Below the pieces are notes generated by a model that was not told where the DNA came from, did not search any database, and saw only the letters and a program-made list of their open reading frames with translations. The position numbers and the translations under genes are program-made. From positions 1,808,854 through 1,872,853 of the forward strand of contig JXTC01000011.1 in assembly GCA_002914845.1 (NCBI GenBank): a stretch of DNA of 64,000 bases, in the 5' to 3' direction. Positions 23,210-32,613 of the stretch are shown here, piece after piece (positions within the stretch are counted from its first letter, which is position 1; each line of letters begins with the position of its first letter). Source of the stretch: Trema orientale (Eukaryota > Streptophyta > Magnoliopsida > Rosales > Cannabaceae).

Positions 23210-24725
23210 TGTGATGTGTATGTTTATCTTATACAAACATCTAAAAGATTCCAAGACATGAAATGAGTAATAAAGAATTATTCGTATGATGAGTTCATAT
23301 GTGGGAGACATTATATTCTTTATTTCATTATGTTTAAATTAAATTATTCGCATTCTGCACATTGAAGATGAAATACTTTAATATGCCATAGAATGTAGTG
23401 TTGTCTATTTAATTAATAAAGTCTTTAATTATTGAAGTGAGTCTTCGGATAGAAACACTAGTATGTTATAAGAAAGTTATAACAGCATCGAACAGGCCTA
23501 GTGAATTAGAATTTAAGGTTAAGTGCCATAACTCAAATTTCTAATTTCACTAATCTAGCACTATTGTAGAAGACCTTAATCCTAGTGATTAACGAACTTA
23601 CTTTCATGTGTTTTGTCTTTTTGAGTTACTATAGGACTAGTTCCGATTTATGGTTCGAACTCCAGTATCTTGGAAGATAAGGTATATGAAATGTGTAGAA
23701 TGTTTTTCATGATGGACACCATGTATATGATGTCACTTTAAGTTTTTTCAAGTGCTTGGATAATATAAACCAGGGCCCCAGTATTCACTATGTGAATTTG
23801 ACTGTGTTGATATGAGCAGATATAAATACCGTAGTCAACTATTATCCATTAGATAAAAAATAGCAACTCAAAGGTAAATATGTACTAGAGGAATAATTCA
23901 GTAATTTCACCCTGCAAGTACAGCATTACACTGGGGGTATGTCTGCAAGTATAGTATATGCTAAATAGATCAAGCTAATTAATTGTTATTAAGCTTCACA
24001 GAAAAATAAATGACATTTAGTCCAAGAGTTCAATATTGGGCCTATAGTGGTGTGTCCCAATATTAATGGACAAGGCCCAATCATAATTAAGAGTTAATTA
24101 TGATTGTGGGTATATGGTCCATTGGAGCTTGCGCTTTATGGATCCATCTGGTCTCCTGTCTAGCTCAGATTAAAGCCCAATAGTTATTTGATGATCAGTT
24201 GAGCCCAACAAGCCCAATAAGCTCATTAGGGTTTACTAATCTCTCTATTGTTAAGAGAAAAGTTATCTAGCTATCAAACACAAGTGTTACACGTGAAATA
24301 CCCCTTTGAGAAGAGAGTGTCACACGCATAGTAGAGAGAAAGAGAGAGCAGAAATCGGCCAGTACTAAGGTTCACCATCCTTGGTGTTTTTCCGGCCATC
24401 CCAAAGAAATCGGTTCGTGGAGATTGTCTTCTTGTTCATCCGTGTATCTCTTTGTTGGGAATCAAGAAGGTGACCACCCACCGGATCAATCAAATGGCTT
24501 TCGAGAATAGACGGGAAGACGAGAAGGTTGTGGAGCGAATCCGGGTATTGTTCTTGTCTAGGTCAAGAGTTAATTTATATTAGATCACGATTCGAAACGT
24601 TTTGTAAAAAGACAAATTTTAAACGACTAATTTCGCTGCGTCTCTTGATTTTACAAAACTATGGTGTTCTTGAAAATAATTTTATGAAAATATTTTCCGA
24701 AAATTTATTCCAGTAAACACCAGCA
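23210..24725 (+). repeat. 3' LTR of copia-2, second part
   Basis: Starts with the TGTGA duplication (23210-23214) and continues the copia-2 LTR to ...CACCAGCA at 24725, colinear with 7935-9463. It carries the same GGGCC/GCCCA motifs and TTAGGGTTTA (24226-24235). Confidence 0.9.
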
Positions 24726-25360
24726 ATGATTCAGTACCTCACCAACGGTTCTGAAAAATTGAACCTGATTCTTTGAGTTAAACAAAAACCAACTGATAAA
24801 TCAAGTTTGGGTTATACTAGTAAATGCTCGCACTCACAAAAAGGAGTACTACATTCTAATCCTTTTGGTTTTAAAAGCCCAAAATTGAAATTAGTGAGAG
24901 TTTAAGGCCTCATCCTTAGGTACATTCTTTTAACCTAACTTGTTTTTTCTATGGTAAGGCTGGTCATATTAGAACAAAATGTTTCAAGTTGATGAAGCTA
25001 CTAAGAAAAAGAGCAGTAATGACTTTGAAAAATAATCTGATAGTTGACAAAGGACAGAAGCAAGTTTGGCTTCCTAAACAGGAAAAGTATCTTACAGGAC
25101 ACACTTCTCTAGTTGCTTATAATTCTGAAAATTGGTATTTTGATAGTAGTTACTCAAGGCACATAACTGGTAACAGGTCATTTCCGACTGATTATCATGA
25201 GATCAGTAATAGGTGTGTCACATCTGGTGATGGTAAAAAGGATCAGATTCTTGGTGTAGGAAATTTGTATGTGCAAAGATTTCCTAACCTGAAAAACATG
25301 CTGCTGGTAGAAGGACTTGAAGCAAATCTAATTAGCATCAGTCAAATATGTGATGACTAG
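24726..25360 (+). pseudogene. gag C-terminus and protease of copia-1
   Basis: The sense resumes with NGSEKLNLIL and KSSLGYTSKCSHSQKG, with stops. A zinc knuckle at 24941-24982 has tyrosine in place of the second cysteine (C-F-F-Y...H...C). The frame 24989-25360 has the protease motif WYFDSSYSRHITGN from 25133, where DSS stands for the catalytic DSG. It ends with VEGLEANLISISQICDD, the usual sequence before GAG-pre-integrase. The next frame overlaps at a frameshift near 25350. Confidence 0.8.
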
Positions 25361-25937
25361 CTTTCTATGTAATTTAAACAAAAGAATTTCCCAGTGTTGG
25401 ACTATTATAGGCAATGTCATACTGATGGGTGTCAGATCGAGAGACAATTGCTATATGCTGAGCAATGTCAAGACGTGGCCGAATGAAGAGTTGTTAGATA
25501 CGGAATTGTGGCATCAAAAATTTGGACATCTCAACTACAGAGATCTAATCAAAATCACAAATCCAACAGTGAGAAGAATTTTAACCTCCATCTCATTGTC
25601 CATAGTTGAGGCAAAGTATATAACTGCAGGTAATTGTAGTACTCAATATTTTTGGATGAAACAAATACTTAGTGATTATGGAATCAAGCTTGATTCAGTG
25701 ACTAATTTTTGTGATAACACAAGTGCAATAACTATTTCCAAAAATCCAATTCAGCACTCTAGGACAAAGTATATAAACAATAGACATGATTTCATCTGTG
25801 ATTTAGTCGAGCATAAATTGGTGAGCATTGAATATGTTGAAACTGAAAAACAATTAGATGACTTGTTTACAAAAGCCTTGGATGCATCTAGATTCAAATC
25901 TTTAAGGAAGACCATTGGAGTTTGCTCCATGTCTTAG
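25361..25937 (+). pseudogene. GAG-pre-integrase fused by deletion to RNase H of copia-1
   Basis: ELWHQKFGHLNYRDLIKITN (from about 25500) is the HHCC start of integrase. About 20 residues later, at SLSIVEAKYITAGN (25590), the sequence is already RNase H, followed by NFCDNTSAITISKNP and KQLDDLFTKALDASRF to the stop at 25937. The integrase core and the whole reverse transcriptase are gone, joined at about 25566-25590 without breaking the frame. Confidence 0.85.
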
Positions 25938-27804
25938 AGGGAAACTGTCAATTTCAGTGATTTATACTTATATATTCAGCAAGCTCAAGAGATGTTTAGT
26001 GTGTAAAGTGTGTAGACTCTAATTACTTTAACCAAAGATGATTGAACTATCAAACTCCTAATCTATCATCTGATGGTTGGTATTGTTAGTAAAAATTTCA
26101 TCTTTTGGTTATCTTTGCTTATTCATATCTTACATTGGATATGTGATCATTAGCTTTTCTAGACTTAGATGATATTGCAGTACATGTGGTATTAGAAGAA
26201 TTTGCATAGACTTGAAAATCATGAGCACTTAAATCAGAAAGGGCTACCTCTCATTAGGTGTGAAAGCTAGCCTTAAGTACTTATTCACTATATATATAGA
26301 CCTTATATTTTAGAAGATCTACCAGAGAAGAGGGTAACCCTTTAGGATGTGTGCAACCACTGATTTGGGTTACATTAGAGTAGTGAATTTCCATAATTAA
26401 TTCTAAAAGATAAAAAATCATGGGAGAAGGAACAAAGTGATTTAGTGCAAGAATGCCAATATGCATAAAAGAAAAAGTCTAACCACTAAGCGTGGCTATG
26501 AAAAGAGACAAATTATAACCACTAAGCATGGCCCACAGTAAGAACCATGAGTGCTATTTTTTACTTGTACACACAATGCTCATGAGTCTCTTGTCTATGT
26601 GTATTAATCATTTACTGTGAGTTAAGTGATATCCTCTAATTCTTTTTGAGATAAAATTCATCTTCTATATGTGTGAGTTCAATTTGAAAAGATAATCATT
26701 TGATGAAATTTACTCGCATACCTAATCATATCTCATGCACACATTGTTGTTCAATACCTTCCATATCATGAGTTATGTTTAAGTACTTGAGTTTCACAAA
26801 TTACACACTAACTATTTCCTTGAACTTACTAAATATACATGTCTAAATTAATTGTTCATGATTTCCCTCTGTTAAAAGTTTTTAAAAGTCATCCAAAAAT
26901 AATTTATCTCTAAGTTTTGTCGAAATTGTGCTCAACTCAAAGTTTTGTTATATCACGCTCTATGAATGTTCTGTCTGATATCCTTATATTATGTACCTAC
27001 ATTTTTCTCTCTATCCAACTATGTTTGTCATAACTGCCTGTCAGCTTAATATCACAACTGCCGTTTGTAATTATTCTTCAACAATTGGTCTTGTCATTTT
27101 GTATTTAAAAATAAAACAAAAAACAAAAAAGGAAAGAAAGTACCAAAAAAAAAGTTGAATGAGAAAATTCTTTCGATATTGAACTATAACTTTGATCATG
27201 TTCTCATTTTTCTCATCGCACTCTTTTATTTTACTAATTTCTTTTGGAGACTTGTTGGGCGTTTGGAGCTAGTTCTTCTTCTCAGGTCAGTTTATGTTTT
27301 CTTCATCTTCAACGAAAGAAAACCCATATAATAAAAGGCTCAAATTTGGAAAGATTTCAAGAATGTCTTCGTTCGAAGAAAAATGACACCCTAGTCACTT
27401 GCTAAGGGGGAGTTTTTGCTTGGATCATAAACCAATTTGAGCCATATGTTAAGGGGGAGCATATTTTGGTCTTGGTTGACAATGCATCCATAGAGGGGGA
27501 GCTTCTTTTCATGGTGTTTCACATGATGTTGCATATAATCTTGGCATTTTCTTTGACATATGAAGTTTTATATCCTTTTTGTCTCTTGATGAGTATCCTT
27601 TGATCTTAATGTCATGATATGAATTATAAATTGTCATCATGTTTATTGGATACTTTGGCATCCTTTTTTCATAAAAGGGGAGAAAGTTTGAACACCTGAA
27701 CTATTTTGTATGCTATGTTTTTCCTACTTGACCAGGTTCTAAGCTTTCAGCTACCTTAGGTTATGTTAATTTGTTTTGATCATAAGAATGCCAAAGGGGT
27801 AGAT
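25938..27804 (+). other. Non-coding spacer of copia-1 with repeated polypurine motifs
   Basis: About 1.87 kb between RNase H and the 3' LTR without a coding frame; an envelope-like ORF as in some Sireviruses is not visible. AAGGGGGAG or close variants occur at 27404-27412, 27451-27459, 27493-27501 and 27673-27682. The functional-position tract CCAAAGGGGTAGAT at 27791-27804 abuts the LTR. Multiple PPT-like motifs in this spacer are a known Sirevirus trait. Confidence 0.7.
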
Positions 27805-27806
27805 TG

Positions 27807-27901
27807 TGTGATGCCCAAGTTTCTCACATGCATAATAAGCCAATAATAAACAAGTTTATAGTACATAATAGACATATTAAATGACTAGAATTAGCTTTAC
27901 A
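27807..27901 (+). repeat. 5' LTR of gypsy-1, reduced to about 95 bp
   Basis: TGTGATGCCCAAGTTTCTC and following bases match the start of the 3' LTR (32614) up to CTTTACAG. The next bases are already the PBS region, so about 2.8 kb of LTR is missing. Both deletion borders carry TTACA, at 32704-32708 and at the LTR end in the intact copy. Confidence 0.88.
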
Positions 27902-27904
27902 GTT

Positions 27905-27915
27905 GTGGTATCAGA
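27905..27915 (+). promoter_or_regulatory. Primer binding site of gypsy-1
   Basis: TGGTATCAGAG follows the truncated LTR by two or three bases. Confidence 0.85.
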
Positions 27916-28099
27916 GAGGAGGTTTAGTCGTTTCTGAAGACTGCCTACATATGTATGATCATGTGACAAAAATCTCAGCCAACTAGTAAGTCTAACTGTT
28001 TTCACATGTACACTTTATTTCTGTTATATAAGTGTTATTCATGCATTATTATTGGCTATTATGTTTAATTGTAAGTAGAGGGCCACTGTACAGGAAATC

Positions 28100-29110
28100 A
28101 TGCCAAGGGTTAAAGGTCAGACTAGCCAACAGAGGGTTGATCAAGAGAATAACAAAGATACTACTATACATCGATTGGCTGAATTAGTAGAGAGACAAGC
28201 TCAACAAATAGAGAGGCTTATACAATGAGATCAAAGGAGAGAGGAACAATTACTAGTACAAGTTGTAGCTAGACAAGAAAATCATGAACCAGCTTCAGAA
28301 AGGTTCAGGAAGAATAAACCTCCATCTTTTAAAGGTGAAACTGATCCATTATTAGCTGAGGAGTGGATTCGGAGTTTGGAGGGTATCTTAGATTATATAA
28401 GAATCCCTGAGGAGGAGAAAGTTTCTTGTGCTACTTATATGTTCCAAATGAATGTTAGGCATTAGTGGAATTCTATGAAGTCAATCATTGATGTTGACAG
28501 ATTGACTTAAGAGAGATTTAAGGAAATCTTTTATAGGAAGTACTTTAGTGAAGCTCATCGACTTGCAAAGGCAACTGAGTTTACTAATTTGAGGCAGGGT
28601 GGTATGTCTGTGTATGACTACATAAAGAAATTTGATGAGCTATCCCACTTTGCTCCTCATATGGTGAGTACCAACGAGTTGAAAGTAAATCAGTTTCTAC
28701 AGGGACTCAAAGCAGAAATATAAAGGGATATTACGATGTCCACAGGGAAGGGTGTGCCTTATACAGAAGTTGCAGAGAAAGCGCTTGAAGCTAAAAAAGC
28801 TGAACTGAAAGTGGTAAAAGCACTAGAAATTAGAAGAAACATAAATATGGCAAGGCGGAATGCAAATTTTGGAAAAGGTACTCAACCAGGGTTTAATAGC
28901 GGTAAAAGAAAATTCCCACAAGGTCAAGGATAAAGACAAGATCCTTCAAAGCGCCCAGTTATAGGTCAACAAATGCAACCTACTCTGAATCAGAAGGTTA
29001 CATGTCCCAAATATAGAAGGCCTCATAAGGGTGAATGTCTTTTGGAAAGTAGAGCGTGTTATACATGTGGCAAGACATGACATTTTTCCAAGGATTATCC
29101 CTCCATAGAA
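28100..29110 (+). pseudogene. gag of gypsy-1
   Basis: The ATG at 28100 starts MPRVKGQTSQQRVDQENN. A coiled-coil-like stretch (LAELVERQAQQIERLIQ) and the retrotransposon-gag core follow (FKGETDPLLAEEWIRSLE, then LRQGGMSVYDYIKKFDELS). Stops lie at 28226 (TGA) and, by TGG-to-TAG/TAA or CAA-to-TAA changes, in the core. The zinc knuckle at 29057-29098 reads C-Y-T-C-G-K-T-stop-H-F-S-K-D-Y: the glycine is a stop and the last cysteine is tyrosine. Confidence 0.88.
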
Positions 29111-29123
29111 AGTTCCAGCTCTT

Positions 29124-30689
29124 GTGTTTACTATGACTGCGATAGATGCTGAGGCTGATCTATCAGTTATAACAGGTAAGATCTCTATCTTTGATATCCT
29201 CGCAAATACATTAATAGATTCAGGAGCTACACATTCATTTACATCACCAGCATATGTGAGAAAATTGGGCAGATCACCTAAAACTTTGAATTTAAGATAC
29301 TGTGTAACTATTCCATCTGGGGATGTGCTATATTCTGGTCAAGTTTTGAGAGCGTGTCTAGTACAGGTAGATGGTAGAGAGTTGTGGGTAAACTTAATAG
29401 TGTTGGATATGCAGGATTTTGAGGTAATTTTGGGTATAGATTGGCCATCTAAGTATCATGCTAGCATTGATTATAATGGTAAGAGAGTAGTATTTCAGCC
29501 ACTTGGTGAAGAGAAGTTTACTTTCCTTGGGTCTTCTAAGAAGAAAATGGTACCAATTATTTCAATGATAAAAGCAAGGAAGTTACTTGAGAGAGGATGT
29601 ACTGGTTATTTGGCAAATGTAATGGATACTATAGAGGAACTTAAGATGAAGCCAGAGGAAGTACTAGTGGTTAATGAATTTCTAGAGGTATTCCCAGAAG
29701 ATCTACCAGGATTACCTCCTGATAGAGAGATAGAGTTTGTAATTGACTTGCTACCTGGTACAGCTCCTATTTCTAAGGCACCATATAAAATGGCTCCAGC
29801 AGAGTTGAAAGAACTGAAGATACAATTACAGGAGCTTTTGGACAAGGATTTTATACGCCCAAGTTTTTTACCATGGGATGCTCCAGTGTCGTTTGTAAAA
29901 AAGAAAGATGGAACTATGAGACTTTATATTGATTATAGAGAGCTAAATAAGGTCACAATCGAGAATAAGTATCCTCTCCCTAGGATTGATGATTTGTTTG
30001 ATCAGTTGCAAGGAGCTTCAGTGTTTTCTAAGATTGATTTAAGATTTGGATACAATCAGTTGAAGATCAAGGAAGAAGATATTCCTAGGACAGCTTTTAG
30101 AACGAGATACGGGCACTATGAGTTCTTAGAGATGCCCTTTAGTTTAACTAATGCCCCAGTTGCTTTTATGGATATGATGAACAGAGTATTCAAGGATTTC
30201 TTAGATACTTTTGTTATAGTGTTCATTGATGACATTTTGATATATTCGCGCTTAAGGGAGGAGCACATGGAGCATTTGAGAATAGTTTTGAGGATCTTGA
30301 AAGAAAAGCAGTTGTATGCAAAGTCTAAGAAGTGTGAGTTCTGGTTGGAGAAAGTTATCCTCCTTGGTCATGTAGTGTCTAGAAATGGTATTTCTGTGGA
30401 CCCAACAAAGGTTGAAGCTGTAAGTAATTGGTCAAGACCTATAAATATTTCGGAGATTCGTAGTTTCTTGGGTTTAGCTGGTTACTATAGAAGGTTCGAA
30501 GAAGGATTTTCTAAGTTGGCCTCTCCATTGACTCAGTTGACTAGAAAGAATATGAAATTTCATTGGAATGATGATTGTGAAAAGAGTTTTCAAGAGTTAA
30601 AACATCATTTGGTCACAGCTCCTATACTTTCTATACCCACTGGATCTGGGGGATTTGTTGTTATAGTGATGCTTCAAAGAATGGTCTAG
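29124..30689 (+). pseudogene. Protease and reverse transcriptase of gypsy-1
   Basis: A long clean frame of 521 codons. The protease catalytic DSGA is at 29217-29228 ([15 protein letters not shown]). The RT follows with [57 protein letters not shown] and catalytic FIDD at 30222-30233 ([13 protein letters not shown]). It then passes through the thumb ([20 protein letters not shown]) into RNase H. The frame breaks near 30660 in the RNase H start ([10 protein letters not shown]). It is the best preserved part of the element. Confidence 0.93.
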
Positions 30690-31372
30690 GCTGTGTTCTG
30701 ATGTAAAATGGTAAGATTATTACTTATACTTCTAGACAACTGAAAGAATATAAAAATAAATATCCTACTCATGATTTGGAGCTAGCAGTAGTAGTTTTTG
30801 CACTGAAGATTTGGAGACATTATCTTTATAGAGAAAGATGTCAAATCTACACGGACCATAAAAGTCTCAAGTATTTCTTTACCCAAAAGAAACTGAATAT
30901 AAGACAGAGAAGATAGCTTGAAATAGTGAAAGACTATGATTGTGACATTAACTATCATCCAGGAAAAGCTAACGTGGTTGCAGATGCTCTAAGTAGAAAG
31001 TCATTAGCTGCTATGTCACTTAAGTATGTTGATCGAAAACATCTTTTGATAGATTTGAATCGATTGGAATTAGAGATAGTACCTACAGGTTTAACAGAGA
31101 AATTAGCAGCTATTACGTTGCAACCTACAATTTCGGAGAGAATTAAGCAAAGTCAGAATACAGATCCTTATCTGACAAGTTTGAAAACTAAGATAGAGTC
31201 TGAAAAGGAGGTGGCCTTCCAGATTTCTAGTGATGGTGTAATCAGATACAGAAATAGACTGTATGTGCCAGATGGAACAATTAGAAAGGAGATATTGACA
31301 GAAGCTCACACTATTCCCTACTCTATGCATCCTGGTACTACAAAGATGTATAGGGATTTGAAAATACATTAA
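30690..31372 (+). pseudogene. RNase H end and start of integrase of gypsy-1
   Basis: After the frameshift the RNase H sense continues ([20 protein letters not shown] near 30765, with stops). From 30926 a frame carries DCDINYHPGKANVVADALSR, the classic end of gypsy RNase H, and then the integrase linker with VPDGTIRKEILTEAH and SMHPGTTKMYRDLK, the histidines of the H2C2 finger. It stops at 31372. Confidence 0.88.
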
Positions 31373-32160
31373 TGGTAGCAAGGTATGAAGAATGATATGA
31401 TTGAGTTTGTAGAATGATATCTCACATGCCAGCAAGTTAAAGCGGAACATCAAAGACCTGCTGGTACATTGAAGCCGATACATGTGCCAGAATAGAAATG
31501 GAAAGAGATTGCTATGGATTTAGTTGTTAGACTCCCTAAGACAAATAAAGGACATGATGCTATTTGGGTGATTGTGGATAGATATACTAAGTCCGCCCAT
31601 TTTCTGCCGATTAGAGTAACTTATAGCTTGGATCAGTTGGCTCGGTTGTATGTTCAAGAGATTATCAGACTACGTGGTGTTCCGAAAGTTATCATTTCTG
31701 ACCGAGATTCTAGATTCACTTCAAAATTCTGGAAGAGAGTTCAAAAGGCTATAGGTACGAAACTGGCATTTAGTACAGCTTTTCATCCTCAAACAGATGG
31801 ACAATCAGAGAGAACTATACAAACTCTTGAGGATATGCTTAGAGCTTGTGTGTTAGATTTTCATGGATCTTGGAGCAGGTACTTGCCACTAATAGAATTT
31901 TCCTACAACAATAGTTATCAAGCTTCAATTGAAATGCCTCCGTATGAAGCATTGTATGGAAGAAAATGTAGATCTCCAATTCACTGGGATGAGATGGGAG
32001 AAAGGAAATTTCTTGGTCTAGAATTGGTAAGAGAAACAGCTGAAGCAATAAAAAAGATTCGTAAATGGTTATTAGCTGTTCAAAATAGACAGAAGCATTA
32101 TACTGATCCTAGAAAGAGAGAGGTAATATTTGATGTTGGGGACAAAGTATTTTTGAAGGG
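31373..32160 (+). pseudogene. Integrase core of gypsy-1
   Basis: Stops lie in the zinc finger, and the first cysteine of its C2 pair is tyrosine (stop-Y-L-T-C-QQVKAEHQ). From 31514 the core is open: D in AMDLVVRLPK, D in VIISDRDSRFTSKFW and E in [16 protein letters not shown] form the DDE triad. It continues to YGRKCRSPIHWDE and GDKVFLK, where a 19-bp tandem duplication (32141-32178) shifts the frame. Confidence 0.9.
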
Positions 32161-32573
32161 ACAAAGTATTTTTGAAGGTTGCTCCCATGAAAGAAATCAG
32201 GAAGTTTGGGAAGAAAGGGAAGCTTAGTCCTAGATATATAGGCCCATTTAAGATACTTGATAAAGTTGGAGATGTTGCCTATAGACTTGCTTTGCCACCC
32301 TCATTGTCGAACGTACACAATGTTTTTCACGTCTCTATGTTAAGGAGATATATTCTAAACCCATCACATGTTTGGAGTTTTGAGTTATTAGAGTTGAGCC
32401 AAGATGTAAGCTATGAAGAACAACCAGTGGAGATTTTGGATAGAAAAAAAAAATAGCTTAGAAACAAGAAGATCCCTTTGGTCAAAGTGCTGTGGAGGAA
32501 CCACGAAGTAGAAGAGGCCACATGGGAAAGAGAAGAAGAGATGAAAACTAAGTATCCTCACTTATTTGAGTAA
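32161..32573 (+). pseudogene. Integrase C-terminus and chromodomain of gypsy-1
   Basis: The second frame (from 32172) carries FGKKGKLSPRYIGPFKILDK and VHNVFHVSMLRRY. After a TAG at 32454-32456 come VKVLWRNHEVEEATWEREEE and YPHLFE to the TAA at 32571-32573. The last block is the chromodomain-like motif typical of chromoviruses, thought to guide insertion into heterochromatin. Confidence 0.9.
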
Positions 32574-32599
32574 GTAAAATTTCGAGGACAAAATTTAAT

Positions 32600-32613
32600 A
32601 AGGAGGGAAGGAT
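32600..32613 (+). other. Polypurine tract of gypsy-1
   Basis: AAGGAGGGAAGGAT abuts the TGTGATG of the 3' LTR. Confidence 0.8.

Larger units (their letters stand above)
7821..24725 (+). mobile_element. Ty1/copia element (copia-2) nested in copia-1 gag
   Basis: Layout is 5' LTR, PBS, 1.2-kb leader, gag, PR, IN, RT and RNase H in copia order, polypurine tract, then the 3' LTR, which gypsy-3 splits in two. The 5' LTR lacks about the first 26 bases present in the 3' LTR, which begins TGTTGGAATAATG, so the left target duplication is lost. The coding region carries at least six in-frame stops and two frameshifts. Copia-1 gag sense resumes immediately after 24725, which shows that this is an insertion. 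Confidence 0.9.

Noticed and set aside
25938..27790. Envelope-like gene in the Sirevirus-like spacer
   Set aside because: Looked for because some relatives have one, but no frame longer than about 60 codons in the plus sense is present.
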